From Sphingobacterium sp. SRCM116780 (GTDB lineage Bacteria; Bacteroidota; Bacteroidia; Sphingobacteriales; Sphingobacteriaceae): a DNA stretch of 64,000 nucleotides. Of the stretch, positions 26,716 through 35,618 are shown one piece after another (position 1 is the stretch's first letter; each line of letters starts with the position of its first letter). The notes beneath the pieces were generated by a model that saw only the letters and a list, made by a program, of their open reading frames with translations, was not told the DNA's origin and ran no database searches. The translations under genes were made by a program, and so were the position numbers. The DNA lies in the NCBI RefSeq assembly GCF_021442025.1, contig NZ_CP090446.1, positions 4,154,001-4,218,000 of the forward strand. The letters run 5' to 3'.

Positions 26716-27577
26716 GTCTTTTTTGTTGCGCCTGATTATTACCCCTTCCTCCAAATACTGTTCCCGATAAAAGCTTAAAAAATTCAGCAGACGTCATTTC
26801 TTTCACTTTTTTTTCTTTCCATGACCCAGATATAGTATCATTGGTAAATGTTACGGATGTCGCCCAATAATTAATGTGCATTTCTGGTATTACAAGACCT
26901 AATATCATCCCGGGGAGTCCTCCAACGAGCACTGGCCCTCCTGATGCAGGAATCTCTTCTGTATAGAAGGCAATGACATATAATGAATCCTTTGTTGCTC
27001 CATTGACCCGCCTACATTCGTAGCCAGCGATTGTTCGGAATTCATCTGTAAATCGCCAAGTAACATCTGGAAGAGAGTCTTTAATCACTATTTTTTCATC
27101 CAATTGAAGCTGTATTTCCGATTCTTTGGTTTTCAAGTTTTGATAATAGATTTTATCCGTTATCCGAGTACCTTGCATGCCACCTCTAGAGCGATTATTG
27201 TTGCTGCCTTGTCCTTGTCTCCTTCCTTGACCACCACCTCCCATATTGCCACGAGCAGTTGTATTTGCTGTACGTATACGAATATCCGTCTGCTTAGGGC
27301 TTCCGTCTGATGTAGACTCACTCGGTTCCATTAAGGTTTGAGTTTCGTCAAATTGTAAGGTGAAATTTGATGTCGAACTTTCTGGCATCTCATCGATGTT
27401 TCCTCTAAACATCACTCCTCTATTGTCCTTGTTGAGACTAGACATCATTTCACGCATTCTTGCTTTCGTATAGACAACTCTTTCAAAATGAATAATACCT
27501 TTTGGAGCGAAATACGAATGCTGCGCAAATGAATCTGTTACAAACAAGATCAAGATAATGGTCAATAGTCTAGTCAT
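26690..27577 (-). CDS. GLPGLI family protein
   Basis: A 295-residue exported protein with an N-terminal signal peptide (about residues 1-18, ending FAQ). The name motif is present as GGLPGMILGL in the C-terminal half, preceded by the RVNGATKDSLYVIAFYTEEI segment typical of the family. The middle is rich in Gly, Arg, Asn and Gln (GRRQGQGSNNNRSRGG), a flexible linker. GLPGLI proteins are periplasmic or outer-membrane-associated proteins of Bacteroidota, often encoded next to TonB-dependent receptor-like proteins. Here the start overlaps the stop of the upstream beta-barrel gene by 8 bp. Function is unknown. Confidence 0.9.
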   Translation of the reverse strand: MTRLLTIILILFVTDSFAQHSYFAPKGIIHFERVVYTKARMREMMSSLNKDNRGVMFRGNIDEMPESSTSNFTLQFDETQTLMEPSESTSDGSPKQTDIRIRTANTTARGNMGGGGQGRRQGQGSNNNRSRGGMQGTRITDKIYYQNLKTKESEIQLQLDEKIVIKDSLPDVTWRFTDEFRTIAGYECRRVNGATKDSLYVIAFYTEEIPASGGPVLVGGLPGMILGLVIPEMHINYWATSVTFTNDTISGSWKEKKVKEMTSAEFFKLLSGTVFGGRGNNQAQQKRQMLEQMIY

Positions 27578-30242
27578 TTTTCTTCCCTAATTTTTTATTA
27601 AAATCCCATTTTAAACCCAGCATAAAATATTGCGTTAACATCTTCTGCATTGTTTCAGAGAAGCTGCTCGTATCAGAAGATCTGCTAACCGTGTTAAACG
27701 TATTAAAAATATCAAATGCTTTTAAACTTAATTGAAGATTATTACTCATCAACTTTTTGTTTAACTCCAAATTCATATAAAATTGATTGATGGCCTTCGG
27801 ATAAAATTTATTTTTACCTGTATAACCATAATTGATGACCTGTACCAAATCAAATTTAAAAGGTAAAAAATATTTGATATCCGTATTGATATTAGCTGTC
27901 AAACTATTACTATTCAATTCAGGTTTTAACAAAGTCTCTTGACGATTCACTCCAATACTAGTTGAAAAATTGAAGTCTATATTTTTCGAATTCTGTTTGT
28001 TGATGCCAAAACCAATATCTGCATTGTAGTTTTTGGAATTGTTTAACTCACCATTAATAAAATCAAAACTATTACTATAGCCGAAATTAGCACTTGGATT
28101 AAATTGAAGTATATTATTGAATATCGGTTTGCTATAGCCAGAATAAATTCTTGCGGACCAATTGCTATGATCTTTTATATTTTCGTATGAACTTGTCGTC
28201 ACACCCAGCGAATCAATCACCCGTCTATTGACAATCGGATTATTGGTGGAAGAAAAACTTCCATTTACATTAAAGCTTGATCCTCTTAAAATGCTAAATG
28301 AATTGAAAGATACTTCATAAGCATTGTTCGTCGATTTTTTCAAGTTTGGATTTCCTAGCTGAATAAATAATGGGTTTTTTACTGGCTGAATAGGTTGTAA
28401 CTGACTAAACGAAGGAATATTATTTGCATTGCTATAGGATACCATTACGTTCTTATTCAAAGAGATTCTATAATTTAAGCTTGCATTGATATTATTGTCC
28501 CAAAAATTACGGCTTAGATTAATATCACGATATCTGTCAATTAGTTTTTGACTTTTATAAGTAACAACATTTGAAATATTAATCATCAATTTATCTTCGA
28601 TATTGTAGTTCAATTGAATATTCGCCCCATTATTTATATTGTTATTTTCTTCATCCTGAGAATACAGAGAGTCTAAGCTATTATATTCCCCCAGACTATT
28701 TGCATTTAAAGAGTTTGTTAAATTTTTCGAGGTAGAGCTACTGAACTTATAACCTATCGCTAGGGAAAGATCTTTCAGTAACCTTTCGTTAAAATTGAAG
28801 GAAGCACCTATTCTGTTGCTACTATTGTTGTTTAATCTTTTTTGGTCTATAAGCGCTGTACTATCAAGTGCTCCTTTTTTATAGTAATCCGTTGTTGATT
28901 TTACTAAAGAAGTGGATTCATTCTGTGATAATTGCGTATTGAACTGCACATTGATTGATCTTCCTTTGTTGTTCAATCTCCTTCTATAATTTAAACGTAA
29001 ATCCGCATTATCATTGTTACTCGATGATGAACTATTTTCTTTAAACGTATTCATCAATGTGGTGTCGTTATTTGTCGTGGATCTCTCGGAAGTATTACTA
29101 TTTTTTCCATTTGACTTATCCGCATTAAACTGAACATCTAGCTGTTGAACGGAATCAATTCTGAATTTTATTTGTGTTCGGAAGTTCTGATTTTTAGTGT
29201 CAGCATTTGAAAAATTGCTACTGGTTGTTTCCTGGGTTTTATCTGGTAATAGTTGTTTATTGTAATTTTTTCTTTCATTGGACAGACTATTATTGTTAAA
29301 GTTATAGCTGGAATTTAATGTTAACCTTTTTTGTAGAAAATTGTTATCATAGTTGATTCCAATATTCTTATATTCAGGATTGCCACTGATACTGCTATTC
29401 GAACGGATGCGAGAATCGTTACTACCACCCATATTATTCCAGTTACCTGTCAGACCAATACGTTCTGTTTTGTTGAATTTAGCAGCAAAAAGACTGGCGT
29501 CAAATAAACCTTTTGTTCCAATATTGGCATTTGCGTTACCAAAAATACCTTTTCTTGCCTCCTCTTTTAAGACCACATTAACCGTTTTAATCCGTACACC
29601 ATCATCAACCCCTGTTAATTCTGCTTCATCAGATTTTTTTTCATACACTTGCACTTTATCAACAGCATCGGCTCGAACATTACGAATAGCAATTTTAGGA
29701 TCGTAGCCAAAAAACTCTTCACCATCGATCAAAACCTTAGATACTGTCTTCCCTTGTGCCGTGATTGCTCCATCGGCAGATACGGTCAATCCAGGTAATC
29801 GTCTCAGCAGATCTTCTAGTTTTGCATTCTTCTCTGTTTCAAAACTAGCAGCATTATATTCAATAGTGTCTCCCTTTATTTTAATGGGTAATTTCTGTGT
29901 AATAACCACTTCTTCAAGCACATTGGCTCGCGAATTAATTCGGATATCTTTTAGATCAATTTTGGTATCTGCAACGGTTATATTTTCGCTATGTAATTCA
30001 AATTTTGGATAGGTGATGAGCACCAAATAAGAACCTTTTTCAATCGATTGGAGGGTAAAGTTTCCTTCCTCATTCGTACGCGTAAACGCTTTTAATATAG
30101 AATCTTGAGCAGTCAGTAAAATCACCGTTGCATTTATGAGAGGTTTACTTTCGCCCTTGTCGAGCACTTTCCCTTTTATGGAGGTTTGGCTAAAGCCCAA
30201 TGATGTGTAAAAAAATAATAATAGAAAGAAAACTCTTTTCAT
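27570..30242 (-). CDS. Outer-membrane beta-barrel protein, TonB-dependent receptor-like
   Basis: An 890-residue protein: signal peptide (1-18), a carboxypeptidase-regulatory-like beta-sandwich (about 22-105), a plug-like domain with LLRRLPGLTVSADG and VLIDGEEFFGYDPKIA, and a long C-terminal barrel rich in Asn and Ser. It belongs to the TonB-receptor-like OMP_b-brl_3 type, typical of Bacteroidota. No TonB box was noticed and it lacks an SusD partner, so it is not a SUS-type system. The GLPGLI gene follows with an 8-bp overlap and is presumably its partner. Cargo unknown. A CAAATATA -7 sequence for the minus strand lies at 30271-30278. Confidence 0.9.
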   Translation of the reverse strand: MKRVFFLLLFFYTSLGFSQTSIKGKVLDKGESKPLINATVILLTAQDSILKAFTRTNEEGNFTLQSIEKGSYLVLITYPKFELHSENITVADTKIDLKDIRINSRANVLEEVVITQKLPIKIKGDTIEYNAASFETEKNAKLEDLLRRLPGLTVSADGAITAQGKTVSKVLIDGEEFFGYDPKIAIRNVRADAVDKVQVYEKKSDEAELTGVDDGVRIKTVNVVLKEEARKGIFGNANANIGTKGLFDASLFAAKFNKTERIGLTGNWNNMGGSNDSRIRSNSSISGNPEYKNIGINYDNNFLQKRLTLNSSYNFNNNSLSNERKNYNKQLLPDKTQETTSSNFSNADTKNQNFRTQIKFRIDSVQQLDVQFNADKSNGKNSNTSERSTTNNDTTLMNTFKENSSSSSNNDNADLRLNYRRRLNNKGRSINVQFNTQLSQNESTSLVKSTTDYYKKGALDSTALIDQKRLNNNSSNRIGASFNFNERLLKDLSLAIGYKFSSSTSKNLTNSLNANSLGEYNSLDSLYSQDEENNNINNGANIQLNYNIEDKLMINISNVVTYKSQKLIDRYRDINLSRNFWDNNINASLNYRISLNKNVMVSYSNANNIPSFSQLQPIQPVKNPLFIQLGNPNLKKSTNNAYEVSFNSFSILRGSSFNVNGSFSSTNNPIVNRRVIDSLGVTTSSYENIKDHSNWSARIYSGYSKPIFNNILQFNPSANFGYSNSFDFINGELNNSKNYNADIGFGINKQNSKNIDFNFSTSIGVNRQETLLKPELNSNSLTANINTDIKYFLPFKFDLVQVINYGYTGKNKFYPKAINQFYMNLELNKKLMSNNLQLSLKAFDIFNTFNTVSRSSDTSSFSETMQKMLTQYFMLGLKWDFNKKLGKKND

Positions 30243-30435
30243 AAATTATAATTGGGTAGCAGTTAAACTACAAATATAAAAGAATACTTGAAGCATAAAT
30301 CTTCTGTAATTAGAATGTTATGAATTTTGGAAATTATTAATATTTATTCACATATTTCCGGTTTTTGTTGATAAAAAAATGATGATTTAACTTTCTAATA
30401 ACAATTATTTCTTAATTTTAATAAAAAATGAATGG

Positions 30436-30792
30436 ATGAATATAGAAGAACTTCGAGAATATTGTATTGCTAAAAAAGCGGTTACGGAAGAATTACCATT
30501 TGGTCCTGATACATTAGTTTTCAAGATAGGAGGTAAGGTTTTTCTTTTAGTTGGTCTAGATCGCGTTGATGGATTATCTTTTAATGTCAAATGCGATCCT
30601 GAATATGCCATTACATTAAGACAACAACATGAGCAAACAGTCTTCCCAGGCTATCATATGAATAAAAAACATTGGAATACTGTACATGCAAATCGACAAC
30701 TGAATGATCAGAAATTAATGGAACTTATTGACCATAGTTATGATTTAGTATTCGCCTCATTAACAAAAGCAATAAAAGAAAGCCTCTCATAA
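30436..30792 (+). CDS. MmcQ/YjbR family protein
   Basis: A 118-residue protein of the MmcQ/YjbR family, small cytoplasmic proteins with a double-wing fold resembling a DNA-binding domain. Family features are EELPFGPDTLVFKIGGKVF (17-35) and the C-terminal NKKHWNTVHA segment. Its length equals the family standard. Function in the cell is unknown; DNA binding is suggested by structure only. It is transcribed away from the beta-barrel gene, with no partner gene near. Confidence 0.9.
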   Translation: MNIEELREYCIAKKAVTEELPFGPDTLVFKIGGKVFLLVGLDRVDGLSFNVKCDPEYAITLRQQHEQTVFPGYHMNKKHWNTVHANRQLNDQKLMELIDHSYDLVFASLTKAIKESLS

Positions 30793-30937
30793 AATTGGAT
30801 TAATATAAGTGTTGAAGTCGTTATGTCGTTAACTTTGGGTTCAGTATAATGGCTTTATGCCGTATATTTCAATCAAATTCTAATCCCTGATGTTATTCTT
30901 TAAAAATATAAAATTGTTTGGATTGATATAAAAGAGA

Positions 30938-30967
30938 AAAGCGCTGGGAATCTCCTCCCAACGCTTT
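30938..30967. terminator. Terminator of the 2OG-oxygenase gene
   Basis: AAAGCG-TGGGA (30938-30949) pairs with TCCCA-CGCTTT (30956-30967) with a single internal mismatch. T-rich sequence follows on the minus strand. Confidence 0.7.
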
Positions 30968-30994
30968 ATTTTTGTTTTAAAATAGTTTGTTTGA

Positions 30995-31957
30995 TTACAT
31001 TTTCAAACCAATTTCTCTTAGACGTTCATCTAAATATTCGCCAGCAGTATAATCTGCATAAGCTTTTGGATAGGATTCACTCACACAAGAATCTAAACAA
31101 GCTAAGCTCATGGAAGATTTTGGATGTAAAAAGAAAGGGATTGAAAAACGTGAAGTACCCATTAATTCCCGAGGAGGATTAACCACTCGATGGGTTGTTG
31201 ATTTTAATTTATTGTTTGTCAGGCGTTGTAACATATCACCAACATTGATGACAATATCTTCACCTTTAGCTTTGATCGGGAACCAATTTCCATCCTTTGT
31301 CATCACTTCAAGACCATCAGCACTAGCGCCAATCAATAAGGTAATCAAATTGATATCTTCATGCGCACCAGCACGAACAGCATCAGGAGACAGTTCGTCA
31401 GGATTCAGAATTGGAAAATAATGGATAGCTCTTAAAATGGAATTACCGTTGATGACAAATTTTTCAAAATAATCTTCTTCTAAGTCCAGATAAGTAGCAA
31501 TTGCTTTCAATAACTGACGTCCCGTGTCCTCCAGTTTTTTGTAAACCTCAGCTGTTATTGTATTGAACCTTGGTAATTCCGCCACTTCAGGATTATCTGG
31601 AAAGTCTGTTTTACTATATTCTTCGCCGACGATCGTTTGTCCTCTTTGCCAGAATTCTTTCAAATCTGGTGTAGTGGAGTCTTTGGCTTTTTCGCGACCT
31701 TTTGTTGTATATCCTCTTTGTCCTGCAAGTTCTGGAAACTCATATTTCAATTTTGTTTCCGCTGGTAAAGAAAAGAAAGAAGGAACCACTTGGTAGAGTT
31801 CGTCGATTAACTCTTTTGAAAGACCATGATTAGCAATGGTAACGAAACCTGTTTCGTTAAAAGCTTTTCCAATGTCTTGGATAAATTGATTGCGTTGATC
31901 TGAATTTCCTTCAGTGTAGTTTAGCAAGTCAAGTCTTGGAATATTAACTAAAGCCAT
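30995..31957 (-). CDS. Isopenicillin N synthase-like Fe(II)/2OG dioxygenase
   Basis: A 320-residue oxidase of the 2OG-Fe(II)/isopenicillin N synthase family. The N-terminal DIOX_N part contains FNETGFVTIANHGL. The metal ligands are H199 and D201 (AHEDINLITLL) and H256 (STTHRVVNPP), followed by the R270-F-S272 2-oxoglutarate motif. The presence of RxS favours 2OG dependence rather than a 2OG-free oxidase. The substrate is unknown. It is alone, divergent from the MarR-fad operon. Confidence 0.9.
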   Translation of the reverse strand: MALVNIPRLDLLNYTEGNSDQRNQFIQDIGKAFNETGFVTIANHGLSKELIDELYQVVPSFFSLPAETKLKYEFPELAGQRGYTTKGREKAKDSTTPDLKEFWQRGQTIVGEEYSKTDFPDNPEVAELPRFNTITAEVYKKLEDTGRQLLKAIATYLDLEEDYFEKFVINGNSILRAIHYFPILNPDELSPDAVRAGAHEDINLITLLIGASADGLEVMTKDGNWFPIKAKGEDIVINVGDMLQRLTNNKLKSTTHRVVNPPRELMGTSRFSIPFFLHPKSSMSLACLDSCVSESYPKAYADYTAGEYLDERLREIGLKM

Positions 31958-31977
31958 ACAATTATGTTTGTTTATAC

Positions 31978-32007
31978 AAATGTAACCGAATTAATTTTGA
32001 ATATAAA
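31978..32007 (-). promoter_or_regulatory. Promoter for the 2OG-oxygenase gene
   Basis: On the minus strand: TTA (32007-32005), 19-bp spacer, TACATTTG (31985-31978). It matches TTG-N19-TAnnTTTG with one change in the -33 element. The start codon is 20 bp further on. Confidence 0.5.
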
Positions 32008-32185
32008 AACGAGCATGTGAGTAACAGATGCTTTTGTTGTATTAAATGGTTGATTTTTAGCTGTTAAAAGTTTTCCACATTCTTGGTTCTGTCATTGGGT
32101 ATAGCCAAAATGATGGATTTTGAAGCTTTATGCTTATCCTATTTATTTCTGTAAAGTAAATTTTAAACTATTTAATATTAACTAT

Positions 32186-32228
32186 TTGAAATTCAAAAAA
32201 AATAAATTAGATTTGTTATGCTTGCATA
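32186..32228 (+). promoter_or_regulatory. Promoter and candidate MarR operator of the fad operon
   Basis: TTG (32186-32188), a 19-bp spacer and TAGATTTG (32208-32215) match the Bacteroidota consensus exactly. Just behind it lies the inverted repeat TATGCTTGCATA (32217-32228), centred on the expected transcription start, 20 bp before the marR start. MarR dimers bind short palindromes like this, so it is a likely autoregulatory site. Confidence 0.65.
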
Positions 32229-32247
32229 GTAAATAATAGCGCGAATT

Positions 32248-32700
32248 ATGAATCAGAATAAAACTATAGATTATTTTTTAAAAATAAGTTGGCAGACTAT
32301 TGCGAACAAATATAACCAAATTGCTACACAATATGGTTTTACGCAAGCGGCTGGCTATATTTTAATTAATATCCATAAAGAAGGTACTCCAGTATCACAA
32401 ATCGCTAATCTAACAGGAGTGAAAACAACAAGCTTGTCTCGTGTGTTGAACAATTTAGAAAAATTAGGATTTATTTATCGAGAAGCTAGTGAATTTGATA
32501 AGCGATCTGTTAAAGTTTACTTAACAGAATTAGGTAAAGAAAAAAGAGAGCTAGCGAAAGATGTGGTACGTAATTTTAACCACTATTTAGAATCCAATCT
32601 AACGGAAAAAGAAAGATCTCAATTGATGAAGTCACTGACCAAATTGAATGAGCTGGCAACCTCTTATCAAGAAGAATACAATACGATCAATCAAGAATAG
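32248..32700 (+). CDS. MarR-family transcriptional regulator of the fad operon
   Basis: A 150-residue MarR-type winged-helix protein. The recognition part is VSQIANLTGVKTTSLSRVLN (50-69), followed by the wing region EKLGFIYREASEFDKRSVKV with the conserved DKR. It should bind DNA as a dimer and release it on a ligand, here plausibly a fatty acyl-CoA. It is the first gene of the operon, 36 bp before fadN. By analogy with other degradation operons it would repress beta-oxidation genes; this is inferred. Confidence 0.88.
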   Translation: MNQNKTIDYFLKISWQTIANKYNQIATQYGFTQAAGYILINIHKEGTPVSQIANLTGVKTTSLSRVLNNLEKLGFIYREASEFDKRSVKVYLTELGKEKRELAKDVVRNFNHYLESNLTEKERSQLMKSLTKLNELATSYQEEYNTINQE

Positions 32701-32736
32701 GTGTATTCCATCTGTTGATCATAAATAATCACATAA

Positions 32737-35163
32737 ATGAGCAGAAACATTAGAAAAGTAGCAGTATTAGGTTCTGGGGTTATGGGCTCTAGGATCGCTT
32801 GCCATTTTGCTAACATCGGTGTCGAAGTATTACTTTTGGATATTGTTCCAAAAGAATTGCTACCCGCCGAAACAGCAAAAGGACTTACTTTAGAGAGTAA
32901 GCTAGTGCGCAATCGAATTGTCAATCAGTCTTTAGAAACGGCAGTCCAATCTAATCCATCTCCTATTTATAGCAAATCTTTTGTCAAAAGGATTTCTACA
33001 GGAAATTTTGATGACAATATGCCGGATATCGCTTCTTGCGATTGGATTATTGAAGTCGTTGTAGAGCGGCTCGATATTAAAAAATCTGTATTTGAACGTG
33101 TGGAACAATACCGTAAAGTAGGTGCCTTGATTACTTCAAATACCTCAGGCATCCCGATTCACTTAATGACAGAAGGACGTTCAGAAGATTTTAAAGATCA
33201 TTTCTGCGGAACGCACTTCTTCAATCCACCACGTTATTTACAACTGTTGGAAATCATTCCAACGCCAGAGACGAAAAAAAAGGTCGTGGACTTTCTATTA
33301 GAGTTTGGTGATAAGTTTTTAGGTAAAACAGTGGTTTTATGTAAAGATACACCCGCATTTATCGGCAACAGAGTTGGTGTTTATTCGATGTTAGCACTGA
33401 CACATCTTGTTGAACCATTAGGTCTGACTGTTGAAGAGGTGGATAAATATACTGGTCCTGCAATGGGACATCCAAAGTCTGCAACTTTCCGTACAGCAGA
33501 TGTTGTCGGATTGGATACTTTGGTGAATGTCGCAAATGGCTTGGCTCAAAATGCACCTGATGATGAAGCAAAAGGAGTTTTTCAATTGCCAGCTTTCATT
33601 ACCAAAATGGTTGAAAATAAATGGTTAGGAGAAAAAACTAAAAAGGGTTTCTACGAAAAAATAAAAGATGCGCAAGGAAATTCTGAAATTCAATCGTTAG
33701 ATCTAAAAACATTAACATATCGTTCACAAGGAAAAGTAAAATCAGCAACGTTAGAAGCCACAAAGCTTGTTGAGGATATCCGTAAACGAATGAAAGTTTA
33801 CGAACAAGGCAAAGATAAAGCAGGAGAGCTGTTTCGTGCCATGCACTATCCGTTGTTCGAGTATGTCTCCAATCGTGTTCCTGAAATTACGGATGAGTTC
33901 TTCCGTATTGACGATGCTATGCGTGCTGGATTTGGATGGGAGATCGGACCTTTCGAAGTTTGGGATGCACTAGGAGTTTGTGAAACTATAGAAAAAATAA
34001 AAACAGAAGAAAAACGTCTACCCGGTCAACGCGGAGAAGTTGCACAATGGGTACATGATATGTTGGCTGCAGGTTGTGAATCTTTCTATAAAATTGAAAA
34101 CGGTGTTCGTCATTTTTATGATATCGCATCCAAGTCATATAAACCTATCCCAGGTACAGAAGATTTAATTGTTTTGGATCATATCCGTGATACCAAGACG
34201 ATTTGGAAGAACTCAGGGGTCTCGATTATCGACTTAGGAGATGGTATCATCAATTGTGAGTTCCATACAAAGATGAACACTATCGGTGGTGATGTCATTC
34301 AAGGAGTAAACAAAGCGATTGATTTAGCAGAAAAAGAATATCGCGGATTGGTGATTTCTAATGAAGGAAAAAACTTTTCTGCAGGTGCTAATATCGGTAT
34401 GATTTTCATGATGGCGGCAGAACAAGATTATGATGAATTAAACATGGCTGTTCGTGCTTTCCAAAATACATCGATGCGTCTGCGTTATTCGGCAATCCCT
34501 GTTGTCGTTGCACCTTTTCAAATGACTTTAGGTGGAGGATGTGAATTTTCGATGCATGCTGATTTCGTTCAAGCACATGCTGAAACCTATATGGGCTTAG
34601 TGGAATTTGGTGTTGGCGTTATCCCAGGTGGTGGAGGTACCAAAGAATTTGCTTTGCGTGCTTCAGATGAATATAAAGACGATCAAATTGTTCAAAATAC
34701 ATTAAAGGACCGTTTCTTAACAATTGGAACCGCTAAAGTGTCCACTTCTGCTGTTGAAGCGTTTGAACTCGGATATTTACAACAAGGTAAATATGCGATT
34801 ACGATGAACAAAGCGAGACTTATTGCTGATGCCAAAGAAAAAGCTTTAGAATTGGCAAATGCAGGCTATATACAACCTGTACAACGTACGAATATCAAAG
34901 TATTAGGTAACCAAGGTTTAGGTATTGTATACGTGGGAGCGAGTTCCATGAGAGCTGGAAATTACATCTCCGACCATGACAAGAAGATCTCTGAAAAACT
35001 AGGATATGTCCTTTGTGGAGGTGATCTATCAGCACCAACAGAAGTCTCCGAACAATATCTATTGGATCTCGAACGTAAAGCATTCCTAGAATTATGCGCC
35101 GAACGTAAAACCTTGGAACGTATTCAATTTATGTTAACAAAAAGGAAACCTCTCAGGAATTAG
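32737..35163 (+). CDS. fadN: FadN-like 3-hydroxyacyl-CoA dehydrogenase/enoyl-CoA hydratase
   Basis: An 808-residue bifunctional beta-oxidation enzyme. The NAD-binding domain comes first (VAVLGSGVMGSRIACHFANI, residues 8-27), then the 3HCDH C-terminal domains, and a crotonase-type hydratase region last (GLVISNEGKNFSAGANIGMI from about residue 533, and QMTLGGGCEF). This order, dehydrogenase before hydratase, is that of Bacillus FadN rather than E. coli FadB/FadJ. It hydrates enoyl-CoA and oxidises 3-hydroxyacyl-CoA. The neighbours are fadA- and fadE-like genes, with an S23-family gene inserted directly behind. Confidence 0.93.
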   Translation: MSRNIRKVAVLGSGVMGSRIACHFANIGVEVLLLDIVPKELLPAETAKGLTLESKLVRNRIVNQSLETAVQSNPSPIYSKSFVKRISTGNFDDNMPDIASCDWIIEVVVERLDIKKSVFERVEQYRKVGALITSNTSGIPIHLMTEGRSEDFKDHFCGTHFFNPPRYLQLLEIIPTPETKKKVVDFLLEFGDKFLGKTVVLCKDTPAFIGNRVGVYSMLALTHLVEPLGLTVEEVDKYTGPAMGHPKSATFRTADVVGLDTLVNVANGLAQNAPDDEAKGVFQLPAFITKMVENKWLGEKTKKGFYEKIKDAQGNSEIQSLDLKTLTYRSQGKVKSATLEATKLVEDIRKRMKVYEQGKDKAGELFRAMHYPLFEYVSNRVPEITDEFFRIDDAMRAGFGWEIGPFEVWDALGVCETIEKIKTEEKRLPGQRGEVAQWVHDMLAAGCESFYKIENGVRHFYDIASKSYKPIPGTEDLIVLDHIRDTKTIWKNSGVSIIDLGDGIINCEFHTKMNTIGGDVIQGVNKAIDLAEKEYRGLVISNEGKNFSAGANIGMIFMMAAEQDYDELNMAVRAFQNTSMRLRYSAIPVVVAPFQMTLGGGCEFSMHADFVQAHAETYMGLVEFGVGVIPGGGGTKEFALRASDEYKDDQIVQNTLKDRFLTIGTAKVSTSAVEAFELGYLQQGKYAITMNKARLIADAKEKALELANAGYIQPVQRTNIKVLGNQGLGIVYVGASSMRAGNYISDHDKKISEKLGYVLCGGDLSAPTEVSEQYLLDLERKAFLELCAERKTLERIQFMLTKRKPLRN

Positions 35164-35168
35164 ATAAG

Positions 35169-35200
35169 AGATTTGAGACATTAGATTGAAGATAGGAGAT
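35169..35200 (+). repeat. Left repeat of the S23 cassette
   Basis: A 32-bp repeat opening AGATTTGAGACATTAGAT. Its reverse complement matches the right repeat at 35581-35612 in 26 of 32 positions. It begins 5 bp after the fadN stop and ends 1 bp before the S23 start codon. Confidence 0.85.
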
Positions 35201-35201
35201 T

Positions 35202-35564
35202 ATGCATAATCTGAAAGAATTAAAGGTGTGGAACAAAGCAATTGAATTATCTACAAAAGTGTATGAAATTGTATCGATGTTTCCTTCAGAAGAAAAATAT
35301 GGACTCTCCTCTCAGATTAAACGATCTGTTGTATCCATTGCATCAAATATAGCGGAAGGAGCGGGAAGAAATTCAATTAATGAATTTATCCATTTTCTTG
35401 GAATAGCAAATGGTTCTTCGTTTGAGTTGCAAACGCAAGTTATTATAGCTCAAAATCTGAAATTGTTGCAAGTTGAACATGGCGAACAATTGTGTTCTCA
35501 AATCGTGGAAATTCAAAAAATGATTTTTGGATTTTTGAATAAATTAAAAAATGATAAGAAATAA
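35202..35564 (+). CDS. Four-helix-bundle protein, S23/23S-rRNA-IVP family
   Basis: A 120-residue protein of the four-helix-bundle family known from intervening sequences of 23S rRNA genes (S23/IVP), related in fold to Avd proteins of diversity-generating retroelements. The family signature is SSQIKRSVVSIASNIAEGAG (46-65); ELKVWNKAIELSTKVYEIV forms helix 1. It contains no enzymatic motif. It lies in sense orientation between fadN and fadA, flanked by a pair of imperfect inverted repeats, and has no role in beta-oxidation that I know of. Biochemical function of the family outside rRNA is unknown; a basic surface could bind nucleic acid. Confidence 0.92.
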   Translation: MHNLKELKVWNKAIELSTKVYEIVSMFPSEEKYGLSSQIKRSVVSIASNIAEGAGRNSINEFIHFLGIANGSSFELQTQVIIAQNLKLLQVEHGEQLCSQIVEIQKMIFGFLNKLKNDKK

Positions 35565-35580
35565 TATGTGAGTTTAAAGT

Positions 35581-35612
35581 ATCTGATATCTTAAATCTCA
35601 CATCTCAAATCT
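35581..35612 (+). repeat. Right repeat of the S23 cassette
   Basis: A 32-bp repeat beginning ATCTGATATCTTAAATCTCA, the imperfect inverted copy of 35169-35200. It ends 6 bp before the fadA start codon. Confidence 0.85.
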
Positions 35613-35618
35613 AAAATT

